64,000 bases of DNA from Lotus japonicus (taxonomy: Eukaryota > Streptophyta > Magnoliopsida > Fabales > Fabaceae), in the NCBI RefSeq assembly GCF_012489685.1, contig NC_080041.1:20461802-20525801 (forward strand), written 5' to 3'. Below are positions 11,788-24,099 of this stretch, piece by piece. The translations under genes were made by a program, and so were the position numbers. The notes beneath the pieces are model-generated. The model did not search any database and had not been told where the DNA came from. It saw only the letters and a program-made list of their open reading frames with translations. Every line of letters begins with the position of its first letter. Position 1 is the stretch's first letter.

Positions 11788-14700
11788 ATGGCTACCTCCG
11801 ACTCCACCAATGGCTCTCCAACCGGCGACACCACTATGATCCCTACGCCCACGGAGTCGCCGTCCTCTTCTGCCAAGCCAGCTTTTCATCCGGCCCTTGC
11901 TGTCACAAATATCAAAAACAACATTCCTTTCAAACTCGAGATAGACAAGGATCATTATGCTATGTGGGCTGAATTGTTTGAGACTCATGCTCACGCCACT
12001 CAGGTGCTCCACCACATCATTCCTCAAGCTGACATGGAGCCTCCTGCGCGCACCGATGCTTCCTATGCCCGGTGGGCCACTCTTGACTCCACTGTCAAAC
12101 AGTGGATTTATTCCACCATCTCCTTTGACCTTCTCTCCACTGTTATGGAGAAAGGTTCTACTGCTATGGCTACTTGGAACCGTATCGCTTCTATGTTTGA
12201 GGACAATCAGAATTCGCGTGCTGTGGCTCTCGACCAGGATTTCATCTCCACTCGCATGGAGGATTTTCCTAGTGTTTCGGCCTACTTCCAGCGTCTGAAA
12301 CATATCTCTGATCAGTTGAGGAATGTTGGCGCCCCAGTCAGTGACCATCGTCTTGTTCTCCAGTTGGTCTCTGGTCTCACTGAGCCTTTTCGTGGTGTTG
12401 CCACCCTGATCCGTCAGAGCGAGCCTTTGCCTCCTTTCCTCAAGGTCCGCTCCATGTTGATTCTAGAGAAATCTGGTCTCGCCAGGATGTCAGGTCCGAC
12501 CTCTCAGACTGCTTTGCACACCTCTGCTTCCCGTCCACAGGCCTCCGTTGACGCCTCTCAGCAGCGCACCACCAACCGCAGCGATCAGGGCCACTCCAAC
12601 CATCGTTATGGGTCAGGGCAAAATCGCAATTATCAGGGTGGTTCTGGTAAACCTAGGAAGAAAGGTGGCTCCCGTTATCCTGGATCATCTGGCTCCTCTG
12701 GTTCCTCTGCTGCATATCCTCCACCCTGGCGCCCACCACCGCAGGCATCCTGGAATCCATGGGGTTGGGCTTCTCCCCCTGGTTGGGCTCCTTCCCCTTG
12801 GGGCATGCCTCCTTGTCCTTACCCCACATCTCAGTGGTCGCGTCCCATGGGTGTTCCGCAGCAACCCGGCGTTTTAGGTCCGCGTCCTCAGGCCTACACC
12901 GCTACTGCTTCTCCAGCACCCACTGATATCGCTGCTGCCATGCACACCATGTCCTTGACTCCTCCAGACACCACGTGGTACATGGACACCGGCGCCTCGT
13001 CCCATACTGCGGCATCTCAAGGTACTCTCACGTCTTATTCTAATTTAAGTCATTTAAATCAGAAACTGATAGTTGGTAGTGGTCAGGGCATTCCAATTCA
13101 GGGTTCAGGATACACTTCTATTCCTACCCCTCACAAACCTTTAGCACTCAATCATGTCTTGCACACTCCGCGAATTATTAAAAACTTAATTTCTGTGCGA
13201 CAACTCACTACTGACAATAATGTTTCTGTTTCTTTTGATCCATTTGGATTCTCGGTGTCTGACTTCAAGACGGGGATGCCTCTCCTGAGATGTAACAGCC
13301 TCGGCGACCTCTACCCAGTCACTCGTTCCTCTCCCTTTGCTGGTCTTGCTTCTAGTGTCTGGCACAATCGACTTGGTCATCCAGCTTCCTCAGCTTTAAA
13401 CCATCTTAGGAATAATAAACTTATTTTTTGTGAACCTTCGCGTTCTAGTTCTGTTTGTGACTCTTGTGTTTTAGGCAAACATGTCCCGTTGCCTTTTCGT
13501 TCATCTGAAACTATTACTTTGAGACCATTTGATATTTTGCATAGTGATTTATGGACGTCTCCTGTTTTAAGTACTGCTGGTCATCGTTATTACGTTTTGT
13601 TTTTGGATGATCACACTGATTTTTTATGGACGTTTCCGATTAGCAAGAAATCTCAGGTTTCTGAAATGTTTACTACTCTTGCTACACTTATTAAAACACA
13701 ATTTTCAGCAAATATTAAATGTCTTCAATGTGATAATGGACGTGAATATGACAATGAATCCTTTCATCGGTATTGTGATGCTAATGGCCTTATTTTTTGC
13801 TTCACTTGCCCTCACACTTCTTCTCAAAACGGCAAAGCAGAACGGAAAATTCGCACCATTAACAACATGATCCGCACCCTCCTCGCTCATTCGTCAGTTC
13901 CTCCTTCATTTTGGCATCATGCCCTTCAAATGGCAACATATCTTCTGAACATTTTGCCACGCAAGACTCTTCAGAATGATTCTCCTACTCAGCTGTTGTA
14001 TCATCGCGACCCTTCCTACTCCCACTTACGTGTCTTTGGTTGTCTATGTTTTCCTCTATTTCCTTCCGCTACAATAAACAAATTGCAACCACGATCGACT
14101 CCGTGTGTTTTTCTAGGGTATCCGATGAATCACAGAGGTTATAAATGTTATGATTTGTCACACAGAAAAATTTTAATATCGCGGCATGTCATTTTTGATG
14201 AAACCCGATTTCCCTTTGCTGACCTATCCTTGACTCCTGCCCCTTCTTATGAGTGCTTCACCGAGGACCTCCCTCCTTCCTTGATCCACCATTGGCAAAC
14301 CGTATCCTCCCGCCCACCTGACCCTCCGGTCCAGCCGTCGAGTCCCACTGACTCTTCGCCTCCCTTATCGGCTCCCGTCTCCCCTACCGCTTCTCCCTCA
14401 CCTTTGCCCTTGCCTCCGGTCCCTCCTGCACCACCCGTACGGACCATGACTACCCGTAGCATGCACGGCATTTCCAAACCTAAAAAGCCTTTTAGTCTTT
14501 CGGTCTCTATTGATGACCCGTCCATCTCACCCTTGCCTCGTAACCCAAAACAAGCCTTATCCGATCCAAATTGGAAGTCCGCTATGCAGTCTGAATTTAA
14601 TGCTCTTATTAGAAATAATACGTGGGAGTTGGTTCCCCGTCCTTGTGATGTTAATGTTATTCGTTGCATGTGGATTTTTCGCCATAAAAAGCAGTCTAAT

Positions 14701-15576
14701 GGTTTGTTTGAGCGGTATAAGGCTCGTCTTGTAGGTGATGGCAGGTCTCAGATTGCAGGTGTGGATTGTGATGAGACATTCAGCCCCGTGGTGAAACCGG
14801 CTACCATCCGGACAGTTCTCAGCATTGCTCTCTCCAGCTCCTGGCCCATACATCAGTTGGATGTCCAGAATGCTTTCCTGCATGGTGATCTCCATGAGAC
14901 TGTCTACATGCATCAGCCTTTGGGTTTCCGCGACCCTCACCACCCGGACTATGTCTGCCGTCTGAAGAAGTCCCTTTATGGTCTGAAACAGGCGCCTCGT
15001 GCTTGGTATCAGCGATTTGCTGATTATGTTTCCTCTATTGGATTCCGGCACAGCACTTCAGATCATTCTCTTTTCATCTTCCGGCAGGGTTCTGATATTG
15101 CCTACATACTTCTCTATGTTGATGACATCATCCTGGTTGCATCATCGCATGATCTCCGCAAATCCTTTATGGCACTTCTTGCATCCGAGTTTGCTATGAA
15201 GGATCTCGGTCCTCTGAGTTACTTTCTTGGCATCGCTGTCACTAGACATGCAGGTGGCCTTTTCCTCAGTCAGAGCACTTATGCTACTGAGATTATTGCT
15301 CGCGCCGGCATAGCCTTATGCAACCCTTCTGCTACACCGGTTGACACCAAGCAGAAGCTCAGTTCTTCCTCTGGGACTCCTTGTGAGGATGCCTCCCTAT
15401 ATCGGAGCCTTGCTGGTGCCCTACAGTACCTCACATTTACTCGTCCTGACATTTCCTATGCTGTTCAGCAGGTTTGCTTACATATGCATGCACCCCACAC
15501 CGAGCACATGCTTGCCCTCAAGCGGGTTCTCCGCTATGTTCGTGGCACATTGACTTATGGGCTACATTTGTATTGA
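11788..15576 (+). CDS. Copia Gag-Pol polyprotein lacking RNase H
   Basis: 1262 residues. Domain order: Gag of the UBN2 type (about residues 30-230) with no CCHC zinc knuckle, followed by a Gly/Ser- and Pro/Trp-rich linker. The aspartic protease has DTGASSH with the catalytic Asp at 400. Then come the GAG-pre-integrase HNRLGHP region and an integrase with D587, D649 and E685, giving the expected D-35-E spacing. After a proline-rich linker, the reverse transcriptase shows [10 protein letters not shown] and YVDD at 1110-1113. It ends at GLHLY, where copia proteins normally continue into RNase H. The stop codon comes from the junction with host-element LTR sequence. All catalytic residues present are canonical, but without RNase H and a 3' LTR the copy cannot be autonomous. 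Confidence 0.93.
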   Translation: MATSDSTNGSPTGDTTMIPTPTESPSSSAKPAFHPALAVTNIKNNIPFKLEIDKDHYAMWAELFETHAHATQVLHHIIPQADMEPPARTDASYARWATLDSTVKQWIYSTISFDLLSTVMEKGSTAMATWNRIASMFEDNQNSRAVALDQDFISTRMEDFPSVSAYFQRLKHISDQLRNVGAPVSDHRLVLQLVSGLTEPFRGVATLIRQSEPLPPFLKVRSMLILEKSGLARMSGPTSQTALHTSASRPQASVDASQQRTTNRSDQGHSNHRYGSGQNRNYQGGSGKPRKKGGSRYPGSSGSSGSSAAYPPPWRPPPQASWNPWGWASPPGWAPSPWGMPPCPYPTSQWSRPMGVPQQPGVLGPRPQAYTATASPAPTDIAAAMHTMSLTPPDTTWYMDTGASSHTAASQGTLTSYSNLSHLNQKLIVGSGQGIPIQGSGYTSIPTPHKPLALNHVLHTPRIIKNLISVRQLTTDNNVSVSFDPFGFSVSDFKTGMPLLRCNSLGDLYPVTRSSPFAGLASSVWHNRLGHPASSALNHLRNNKLIFCEPSRSSSVCDSCVLGKHVPLPFRSSETITLRPFDILHSDLWTSPVLSTAGHRYYVLFLDDHTDFLWTFPISKKSQVSEMFTTLATLIKTQFSANIKCLQCDNGREYDNESFHRYCDANGLIFCFTCPHTSSQNGKAERKIRTINNMIRTLLAHSSVPPSFWHHALQMATYLLNILPRKTLQNDSPTQLLYHRDPSYSHLRVFGCLCFPLFPSATINKLQPRSTPCVFLGYPMNHRGYKCYDLSHRKILISRHVIFDETRFPFADLSLTPAPSYECFTEDLPPSLIHHWQTVSSRPPDPPVQPSSPTDSSPPLSAPVSPTASPSPLPLPPVPPAPPVRTMTTRSMHGISKPKKPFSLSVSIDDPSISPLPRNPKQALSDPNWKSAMQSEFNALIRNNTWELVPRPCDVNVIRCMWIFRHKKQSNGLFERYKARLVGDGRSQIAGVDCDETFSPVVKPATIRTVLSIALSSSWPIHQLDVQNAFLHGDLHETVYMHQPLGFRDPHHPDYVCRLKKSLYGLKQAPRAWYQRFADYVSSIGFRHSTSDHSLFIFRQGSDIAYILLYVDDIILVASSHDLRKSFMALLASEFAMKDLGPLSYFLGIAVTRHAGGLFLSQSTYATEIIARAGIALCNPSATPVDTKQKLSSSSGTPCEDASLYRSLAGALQYLTFTRPDISYAVQQVCLHMHAPHTEHMLALKRVLRYVRGTLTYGLHLY

Positions 15577-15656
15577 GGGATAATTTGGAAGATAATGTAC
15601 ACATCTAGACCTCTGCCTCCTCTCTCCAGTGACGTCGCCCTCACCATTATCCTCTC
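15573..15656. other. Repair scar: 36 bp of LTR joined to 49 bp of flanking DNA
   Basis: After the copia break, bases 15573-15608 copy an internal piece of the LTR (equivalent to about 8323-8358). Bases 15608-15656 copy the genomic DNA just left of the whole element (about 7008-7056). The right LTR then starts. Short overlaps (TAT at the first join, AGA/GACCT at the second) suit microhomology-mediated template switching. The primer-binding site expected here is absent. Confidence 0.8.
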
Positions 15657-16993
15657 TGTTGAAAGGTTTTTACCACAACTACTTTCAAATCCCTTTCAAG
15701 ATTCAATTGTAGTATAGTAAAGGGTTTTTATCGTCCTCAGGGAATTGGAAATACAACGCCGTTCTTTAGCTAAATTACTTAAGCAAAGAGTTCAAGAAGC
15801 GTTTGGTTGATTGTTTTGAGAAATGTTGTGGACATAAAACAGTAATAAAAACGGGTTTAAAAACAGATTGAGAAAGCTGTTGGGATTGGGGTTCACACAT
15901 CAACTCTCATATATCCTATAATTCAACACATACAACCTATTCTATCCTTGATTTCATCACATCAGTTCTTATCTATCTCATTAATTTCTTACATGAGCAG
16001 ATTAACGATTCACTTCTCTAATTATCGATGTCTCGCATAACTAACGAAGCAAAACGTAATGAGTTCAGATGTTAAGCGACTAATAAACCTAACCCTATGT
16101 CTAGCAATCAGGTAAATTAGATGATGCAACCTAAATCTAATTCAAATATGTAGCTTTCACTCACATATCAAATGTCAAATCATGTTCTAGTTGATCAAGC
16201 TAAAACAAGCATTAAAATCAAGATTATATCATTGAAATCAAGAGATAAAATAGATTCATATGAAAGAGAACTAAGATGGATACATTTAAGTCAAGTATTA
16301 CACCCAATCCCAACAAAGAGAAGTTTAGCTATCCATAGACATGGATGCTATGCTTACAAGAGGAACTAAGACTAAAGTTATGATCCGTGCCGTCCTCGGA
16401 TGGTGAATCAAAGCTCCCAAAGTTCCTCCCTTCTTCTCTCTGAAGTTTTCTCTCTCAAAAGTCCAAAATAGGTCAAAAGATGATTCCTTTCTGATCTTGG
16501 TCGAGCCTTTTATAAACAGGGCACAATTTCACTTAAGCTGATAAAGGTTCCGCTTAAGCGAGGAGGTTTCTCCATGTTCAGGTAACGTCTTTCAGCTTAA
16601 GCGAGACCATTTCTCGCTTAAGCCAAATTGTCTTCCAGAACCACTGCTACTGCCATGTAATTTGGCTTAAGCGAGGCTACATTCGGCTTAAGCGAAGATC
16701 AATATGTTTGCCACTGCTACTGCCATATAATTTGGCTTAAGCGAGCCAGCATTTGGCTTAAGCGAACTTCAATATTTGTAGCTCTTTTGATTTGAAATTG
16801 TTTGGATCTCTTGACTTTCCTCCTACAATAAAACCAAAGAGCTTAAATGATAAAGCTAATATATATTTCTATATAAAAACTATCTACTTACTAAATTAAC
16901 CTATTGAGGGATAATTTGGAAGATAATGTACACATCTAGAACAGAAAAGTACCCAAATTAGTAGAGAAAATCAGGTATTTTTGGTACTTATCA
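15657..16993 (-). repeat. Right LTR (5' LTR of the minus-strand element)
   Basis: 1337 bp, nearly identical to the left LTR. It lacks about 20 bp after CCGTCCTCGG and has seven intact GCTTAAGC palindromes, the first being altered to ACTTAAGC. It ends ACTTATCA directly before the CTCTC target duplication at 16994-16998. Confidence 0.9.
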
Positions 16994-16998
16994 CTCTC

Positions 16999-18760
16999 CC
17001 TCAACCCTCCTTTCTCCTCTGTCACACTCACCCTAACCCTCTCTCTGCCTCTTCCTCCTTCCTCTGACTCCACCAGATCCGCCTCCCTCCCCCCTCCACA
17101 CCCGATCCCACTTCTGTGTCACCGCGCTGCCACCCCACTATCGCGCATGCGTACCACAGACCTACTTCTGTGATATTGCGCTGTCGCCCATTATCGCCAC
17201 TATTTCCGCCTACATACGTTGCATTGTCGGGCTCTATTAATTCCACATTTTACTATTTTGTTACTAATAGCGTAGGCCTTGTGACAATGACTGAGAAAGA
17301 GTACCTTAGGTTAATTGCAGAATCATGGAAGACCCTTAAAAAGAAATTCTTACTAGGAGAACAAAACACAAGGATCAAATGAAGTGAGAAAAAGAACTTG
17401 TCTCTGCTATTCAAAAATGAATTTTGAAGAACGAAAGACTTGTTCATAAGCGTAAAGTTAAACTTGTAAAACAAGATGAAAGTATTGGATTATCTGATGG
17501 AATAAAATAATAATTGTAATAAGATAATTAAATGATTAATAAAATATTAGATTGTTATTGTTGTTTATTATTGCAAATGTCATCTAATTGTTATCAATAT
17601 GTTATAATTATTTTCACCACAATAGTGTAAAATTCATATTGTGATTGATCATAATCCAAAAATTTTATGTCTTCTTAAGGCAGTTAAACACTACCATTTC
17701 TTATGTGCTACTGCTTCATGTGTAATGAGGAAAGCGAGTGTGGGTGGACCACCATAAGACTCGCATAAAACAATAGTCTACAGTGTGGTTAAGGAACCGT
17801 AGTGTTGGAGTGGAGATGATTGGTGATATTATAGTTTCCTTAGTTACTACTTATGGTTGAGATGTTTTAAAAATGAGATCAATTTACATCTCTTCTTCTT
17901 CTTCTTGTCCATCCAAGAAATTTTTTTAATTCGTCGATTTGACACTAAGTCACTAGTTTAATGTTAAATCCCTGATTTTTTACGTAAGTTGGCATAGTCA
18001 TTCCATTTCCCATCTATTCATATACATGTCTAATCCGCTTACCGGCTCATCCCAATCATAATATCGATTCAACTGGCCGGTTCGAGCCGATTTCCATAAC
18101 ACTACCTTTGATTATTATTTCTAGCTTAATGTTTTTTTTTTTTGTCAATGTTAAGAACACATACCAAATGTGACAATTGCTTTCCAACAACATTAGGTAA
18201 TCAGATGATATTTGTACTCTTTGTTTTTTGTCGAATATTTGTCCTGAATCAGTCCAACTGTGGGCTTCTAGTTCCAACTGTGGGCTTCTAGTTCCAATGG
18301 ATCATCACAACTCAAAAATATACCCTCCAACAAAAATCACAATCTAATTCAAACTCATCAGAAACTCATAACCACTTTATAGCACACCATTACTTTCACC
18401 AACCAGAATCATTCTTATTTTTCTTTTTCTAAATTAAAAAAGTAAAAGAAGAATATTAAAAAAAAAAAAATGAAAAACCCCAATCATAGAGCTTGGATTG
18501 CTGAAGTGGAGAAAGAAAGAGAGATCCTGAAGAAAGAAAGAAAACCCTGTCTCACCTTTGTACCTGCAATTCTCAACATTTATCCATACATGATCATTAT
18601 GCACCTTTAACTACCATTTTCTCATTTTCAAACATGATCAATTAATTAAAATATGCATTATACTATTATCATGCTCATATAATATAATTATGATAATTAT
18701 GATATTAATAATAATTTGAAGTTTAAGAGAGAGAACTCTACGGCACTGTGTGTTTCTACG
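16999..18760. other. Spacer between the retrotransposon and ATG13
   Basis: 16999-17250 continues the pyrimidine-rich pre-insertion sequence seen left of the element. The remainder is AT-rich. A 21-bp tandem duplication (CCAACTGTGGGCTTCTAGTT unit) lies at about 18255-18296. The ATG13 promoter should lie in the last few hundred bases. No gene recognised. Confidence 0.4.
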
Positions 18761-19388
18761 CAACCTTGTTTCTTCTTCTTCCCATGGCGTCTCCCTTCCA
18801 TTGCTACTATACCCATCATCCAAATTTCATCTCCGCTTCTCCAACCACGTGAGTGCTCCCTTTCCCTCTTTCTACAGATTCACTGTTGCTGCACATGTCA
18901 TCAAAATTTGTTCTTTATTCTCGGATCCCCATGTTGATGTTGACGATGTTTTTGTTTTTTTTTTTTATTTTTGGAAGAGGAAAAAAAACGTGTTTTTACT
19001 TGAAATTCGCTTGTGATCTGTGTGACCAGTTGAATTTTGTTTCATGGGCATGTTGTAAATCTGCATTGCAGTTGGAATTTGCTTGTTGTTGATGATGATG
19101 ATGTTGGCATAGTGTTTTATTTGCTATATTATCTTGCTTGCTGATTGTTGTTTTTGCTTTGTCAGATTGATCAGTGATTTTGGTTTTGCTTGATACTGCT
19201 TGGGATGGTGTATATTGACTTGTGGTGATCACTAAGGTGAGGGTGTAGGCTATATGATCTAGTTTTGGATAGACTGTATGAGTTTGACAAGGAGTGGATT
19301 TTTCTTTTGTGGTAAAAATATGTTATTGGGTGGAGGATGAATTTGGTTAGGAATTGACTTTTATTTTTCTTGGGTTAGGGACTTAAGG

Positions 19389-22300
19389 ATGGATTTGCAG
19401 GGTGGTAATATGCAGCCTGAATTGGGTAAATTGGAGCAAATTGTTTATCAATTTCTTTTGAAGTGCTTACACATCATTTTGGACTCGAGGGTACCTTTGT
19501 TACGCCCAAATGATAGAAGTGGTGACATGTCGATTGGTTCTCATTCTCGTGTGAAGAAGAGTGACAAATGGTTTAACCTGGCATTAGGTGATCGACCTTC
19601 TGCTCTGGATAACTTGCACTTCTGGCACAGGAATTTGATGGATCCTATGATTATTGACATCATACTAGTTCATGAAGAGATTAGTTCCTCTATTGAGACA
19701 GTTATAGAGAGGTGGGTTGTTCAGTATGAGTGTCCCCGAGTAATGGCTCCTCAGACTGGTGACATTATTGGTGCTTACAAGAAGGCATACCAGAAGTCTA
19801 TAGTACTGTTCCGTGCTCTTTATTCTCAAATGAGGCTTCTGCCGGCTTATAAGATATTTAGGAAGCTAAATACATCAAGTCATACTTGTAATTTTGATAT
19901 TATTTACAAGGTATCTTCCTTTAGTGATCCATTTTCTCGGGCAGAAGAGGGACTGCTGGAAGAGTATAATTTCACTCCTGTTGAGGCCCTTCCAGGCCGC
20001 CTCAGTATATCTGTGACCTACCGTACTACACTATCTGATTTCAACCTTGAGTGTTCAATATCATTACCACCAAAAATAATTACTGATTATGTTGGAAGTC
20101 CCCATACTGACCCTTTGAGATCTTTCCCTGCCTCTCAAAAGGGTGTCTGTGCTACTTCCTTTCCAGTAAGAGGGTTAGCTCCTCCATCTTCTGCACCACT
20201 TGAACGACCTCATAGCTGGACGAGTGGCTTCCATAAAACAGCGCCTTTTGTACAGAACTATCCACATGTTGGATCCCCACCGGTGTATCATGCTTCTCCC
20301 AATCCGTATGATTTTCCATCATCACCTAATGATAATTACAATGTCAGGTATCATAAATATCGAATACAAAATCAGCAAAGGTCTACAAGTTATGATGAGC
20401 ATCAACTTTCTCCTCCATTCTCACCCTCACCATCTCCATCACCACCTACATACTTACATGGAGGCAATCTAATGCACACCCGTATACGCCCTGAAACAGC
20501 CCCCGTAACTATACCGCATCCAATGATGGGAAAAGGCTCCAGAAATCTTTCTCCTAATTTTTCTGATCCAAGTAGAAATTCTTTGCCTCCTTTGTCTCCC
20601 AGAAGGAATGATACTTCTTCATCACAGGAGTCTCCATCTGGAGTCAGATCATTCAGGAAAATAGAAACTTCAAAGATTGGCCAAAAGGTAACTTGGCCCT
20701 TCATTTCTACTCCTGAAGTTCAAATCATATGTGTTTTAACTATTTGTTAAGACTTATTTTTGCTCCATAGATTGTCAGAGATAGCAAGGATGATTCAGGG
20801 CGTTTCTCTGGGTTGTTATCTTCAAGCGGCTCACCACGCATTGGATTTTCAAGGACATCAAGTAAATTATCTTTTCAGGATGACTTGGATGATGGCGACT
20901 TTTCCTGTCCTTTTGATGTTGATGATGTTGACCCACCAGATGTTCTGTCCAGGTACTATGATAGACTTCAGCATTCATAACTAAAGTATTAGTCATCTTT
21001 ATGGTTACTGTAAATTCATGGCATTAACCTATTTTACCTTTAGCAGATGCTCCTTCCTGAAGTCAAATATAATTTTCTAGCTATACCCCCTATGATGAAT
21101 TTGTAATTTTTAAAACCTTGACAATTAAAGATTATATTGGATGTGTAACTTGTGCCTAACTAGATGTTCGTTTAAATTGCTAACTTGGTAGGAATGGTCA
21201 AAGAAACAAGTGAGGGTCTAAATCTGCATTTTCTGAACTTTTTTTTTTGAACACTGACAAGGTTTCTAGCTTATGTCAAGAGAATGATAAAGAAACTATA
21301 AATATTCCATAGTATGCTCATGAAATAACAAAGCACTAGAATATTATTTGATGTTGTGGATTAGTTTTTGTGAGATTTTATAGATGTATTTCCTAAGTGT
21401 TATTATTTATTAGATTTTGAAAGGTTTCAAAGTCAAGATTTTATGCAAGACAGGCTATCTCTGGAGGTTATTTAATCCTTTAGGTTTGTTTGTGAGTATT
21501 TTTCCCATCCAAATTAATTGGTTATTAATCAATAAGAAGTTTTAACAATAATATTTACTAAGATAATTTTAGTTGATTTTAACAGTTGGCCCATATAAGC
21601 CCTGATAAATTCAACTTCTTTGTATCAATGATAATAAAAAGACAAAGAAGGACATTAATTGTTATTAGAAAGGACATAAATCCTATATCAGAATTCAAAA
21701 CTAAAAATAAATAAGTGAAGGTTCTTATTTGCTGTTCTTCCCATACTTCATTCAAAATCAGATAATTCAGAATTATTAGAAATTAAAGTGGAACCTAAAT
21801 TAAATTTTACTTCTTATACATACAGAGGTGTTTTTCTGTTTCAAAAAAAAAAAAAGAAGAGAGAGGTGTTTTTCAGACTTTCTGCTTCTGAAATTAAAAA
21901 AAGCTTATGCCCCACAATCTTGTCAGTGCTGATATTTATGATTTTTGCCATTTAAATATAGAGGGGGTAAAAGGAGAGAATGGAGGCTAAGTACTATGAA
22001 ATTGATATTTGCTTGGTATGAGATGATGTAGAGGTTGATGTTAAAAAAGACAACATTAACCCTTATTTATACTAATACTTGAAGTGATTTTGTAGGGATG
22101 ATCATCAATTGAAATTTCCTGGCTAGCAATTATACTAAACAAAAACAAAACTACTCGAACAAATTCATCAAGATTAGCATTTGGAAGGTTCAAAACACAA
22201 GAAAAATTAGGAGACCAAAACATAATTGAAATAAAAGGAGAGAATCAAGACAAAATACTTTGAGATTGATATTCACTTAATATGAGACGACGTGTTGGAT

Positions 22301-23171
22301 GACATGACAAAAGATGAAGTCCTAACCGTTGTTTATCTGTATCTCTTAGTTGCCTTAGCTTTTTCATATATTAGGACTTAGGAGGTGAGTTTTGAGCTAA
22401 TGTCTGTGCTTTGACATCCTTGAAAACTGAAATCAAACATGATGGGTTCTACTTTGGCAACTTGCAGTTTGTTGGCTTGATATATAAGAATGTGTAATTG
22501 CATTTCATTTCTCCTAGAGTTCCTTTTTTTGATTTGAAAGCCTGCCACCATTCAGTGATCCTTTTAGAAACTGATGATATCTTGGATTGTATTTTTCTGT
22601 TTGATTGCCTTTTCTAGACTGTTTGTTAGTATGTATAATAGGGAGGAGTTATATAGAATGGTCAATGGTCATATTGACAATACTACTTAAGCCTCTCTTT
22701 TTCATCGAAAACTTATGCCTTTGTTAGATGTTAGGAAATGCTGTTTTACCATGCTATTCTCATCTTATCTTCTGCTTAGAGTTTGACCTGTCTTTCTAAA
22801 TGTCCATGGTTTGTAATTTAGAATCTAATTAGTTTTTTTTATTCTGTGGGCAAAATAGTCATAATGTGGATGGGAAGAGCGCTTCAGAGTCCCCTTCAAC
22901 ATCATTACCAATGGGGAGAAAATCACAAGATGCTGCTGTTGGCGTTCTTGTGCACATGCTTAGGACAGCGCCTCCTTTGCGCCAAGATCCAAGTTGTTAT
23001 TCATCCCATTCCCTAAAGGCTGAACCTGGGGTAGGAGCTGCTACTGCTTCTGGATTCTTCATGCCTCGAAAGACGGCTGATGCACTTGAAGAGCTCAGGA
23101 GTTACAAAGAAATGAGAGACCTTCTTCTATCTAAGAGCGGGACTCGCATTCTGAAAAGAGATGAAGCTTAA
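19389..23171 (+). CDS. ATG13: Autophagy-related protein 13
   Basis: Three coding exons, 19389-20687, 20771-20952 and 22859-23171, join in frame to 597 residues, close to plant ATG13 (about 600). All introns are GT-AG. The N-terminal HORMA-type Atg13 domain (about residues 12-240) includes LDSRVPLLRP, DKWFNLALGD and WVVQYECPR. The rest is a disordered Ser/Pro-rich tail, and the C-terminus ends DALEELRSYKEMRDLLLSKS. ATG13 is the adaptor of the ATG1 kinase complex that starts autophagosome formation in the cytosol; its tail is the target of TOR-dependent phosphorylation. A 5'-UTR intron is likely (about 18850-19378), since GTGAGT at 18850 and TTAG just before the ATG flank it. The second intron is 1.9 kb and holds a dispersed repeat. 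Polyadenylation may use AATAAA near 23628. Confidence 0.95.
21218..21390. repeat. Dispersed repeat in ATG13 intron 2
   Basis: This block (CATTTTCTGAAC, ACACTGACAAGGTTTCTAGC, AATATTCCATAGTATGCTCA) recurs with high similarity in the same orientation at about 29010-29190 (CATTTTCTGGAC, ACACTGACAAAGTTTCTAGC, AATATTCCATGGAATGCTCA). The shared element has no coding content that I can see, and its boundaries are approximate. Confidence 0.7.
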
Positions 23172-24090
23172 GCATGCTGAAGTGTTGAGTTTTTCATCTA
23201 GTTCTTGGTGAGGGAGTTGATGCTAACTTAAGAGTTATACTAATTACAGTTCCACAGAACAAGCACTTGGTTTGGGAAAGAAAAAAGATCCAATGGATTT
23301 GTGTACATATCTTGATTGAATGTTGGGTAGAAACACTGAAGTTATTTTTTCATGTTGACCAAAATTCTTCTAATTTGCTCTCAATCTTTATGGACGTTAT
23401 GGTTCTGAAATGAAGAACTTGCTTGCTTGGTGTATGTGGCAATGGCAAAGTTGGGGAGAACAGAAATGTCATGAGTATTTTGGAAGAGATTGTTGAATTT
23501 CATTGTAAAGATGCACACACGTAACAGGTAGCATTGATTGAAATGTAACTTCTTTAGATAACCTGTCACTGTGATTATTTGTTTATATAGACGGATCAAT
23601 ATCTTGAAATTGTTGCATTTCAATTATAATAAACATTTACTCACCATTTTATGCCGTTTTGCCTTTGAAGTTTCAACCTAATGTAATCCATTTGTGGACT
23701 CTGCATAACTTATCAAATGTTCTTTTTTTGTCAGTGAATGTTAGAGTCGGTATATATAAATCCTGTACTTTTGCAGGTTTAGCAACAATTTTGACTAATA
23801 GTTTCATGTTTCAAAGTGAATCACTTTTTTTTCCTTACTTCAAGAAGTTCTTAGAAAGTTTTCAATGAAATATGATGTAAAGTTCTACTTATTTTGGCAG
23901 CACTTTGAATTTGGAAATTTACTGAAGAGGTTTTGTACTAATATTATGGACATCAAAACTAATTTGACTTCTAGTTTCATATAATAGGGAGTTTATGGGA
24001 TTGGGTTAGCCCTTTTTGTTTTCCTTTCCATCATAAGATTTTAGGACTTTCATTTGTCCAAGTTGACCATTTGTCTATATGCTCAATCAT
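23172..24090. other. ATG13 3' UTR and spacer
   Basis: Contains the 3' untranslated region of ATG13, with candidate polyadenylation signals before about 23640, then AT-rich spacer. No gene seen. Confidence 0.5.
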
Positions 24091-24099
24091 AAGGTTTTA

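Larger units (their letters stand above)
11052..15575 (+). mobile_element. Ty1/copia retrotransposon, 3'-truncated, nested
   Basis: A short LTR (11052-11189) is followed at once by a methionine-tRNA-type primer-binding site, a GC-rich leader, and one long open frame (11788-15576) with Gag, protease, integrase and reverse transcriptase in copia order. The RNase H domain, polypurine tract and 3' LTR are absent. The sequence breaks at 15573-15576 into LTR sequence of the host element. The frame has no internal stop or frameshift, so truncation was probably recent. Confidence 0.9.
7057..16993 (-). mobile_element. LTR retrotransposon, minus orientation, with nested copia
   Basis: Two near-identical LTRs (7057-8413 and 15657-16993) begin TG and end CA, and the whole is flanked by CTCTC at 7052-7056 and 16994-16998. 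Orientation is minus: a purine-rich tract (minus-strand AAGTTTGGGGGAGT) directly precedes the left LTR, each LTR has a minus-strand TATA box, and the only element-specific frame (9916-11050) is on the minus strand. No protease, integrase or reverse transcriptase of its own remains. A copia element inserted at 11052, and everything between that copia and the right LTR was then lost. The primer-binding site is missing for the same reason. By eye the LTRs differ by about seven substitutions plus one 20-bp indel, which implies recent insertion or later gene conversion. Confidence 0.9.

Noticed and set aside
11262..11839. Proline/arginine-rich frames over the copia leader
   Set aside because: GC-rich leader sequence read in several overlapping frames on both strands; no domain, and it lies before the Gag start.
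15573..15656. Simple tandem LTR-internal-LTR structure
   Set aside because: It would require the interior to meet the right LTR directly; instead 49 bp of outside flank stands between, so a plain insertion model fails.
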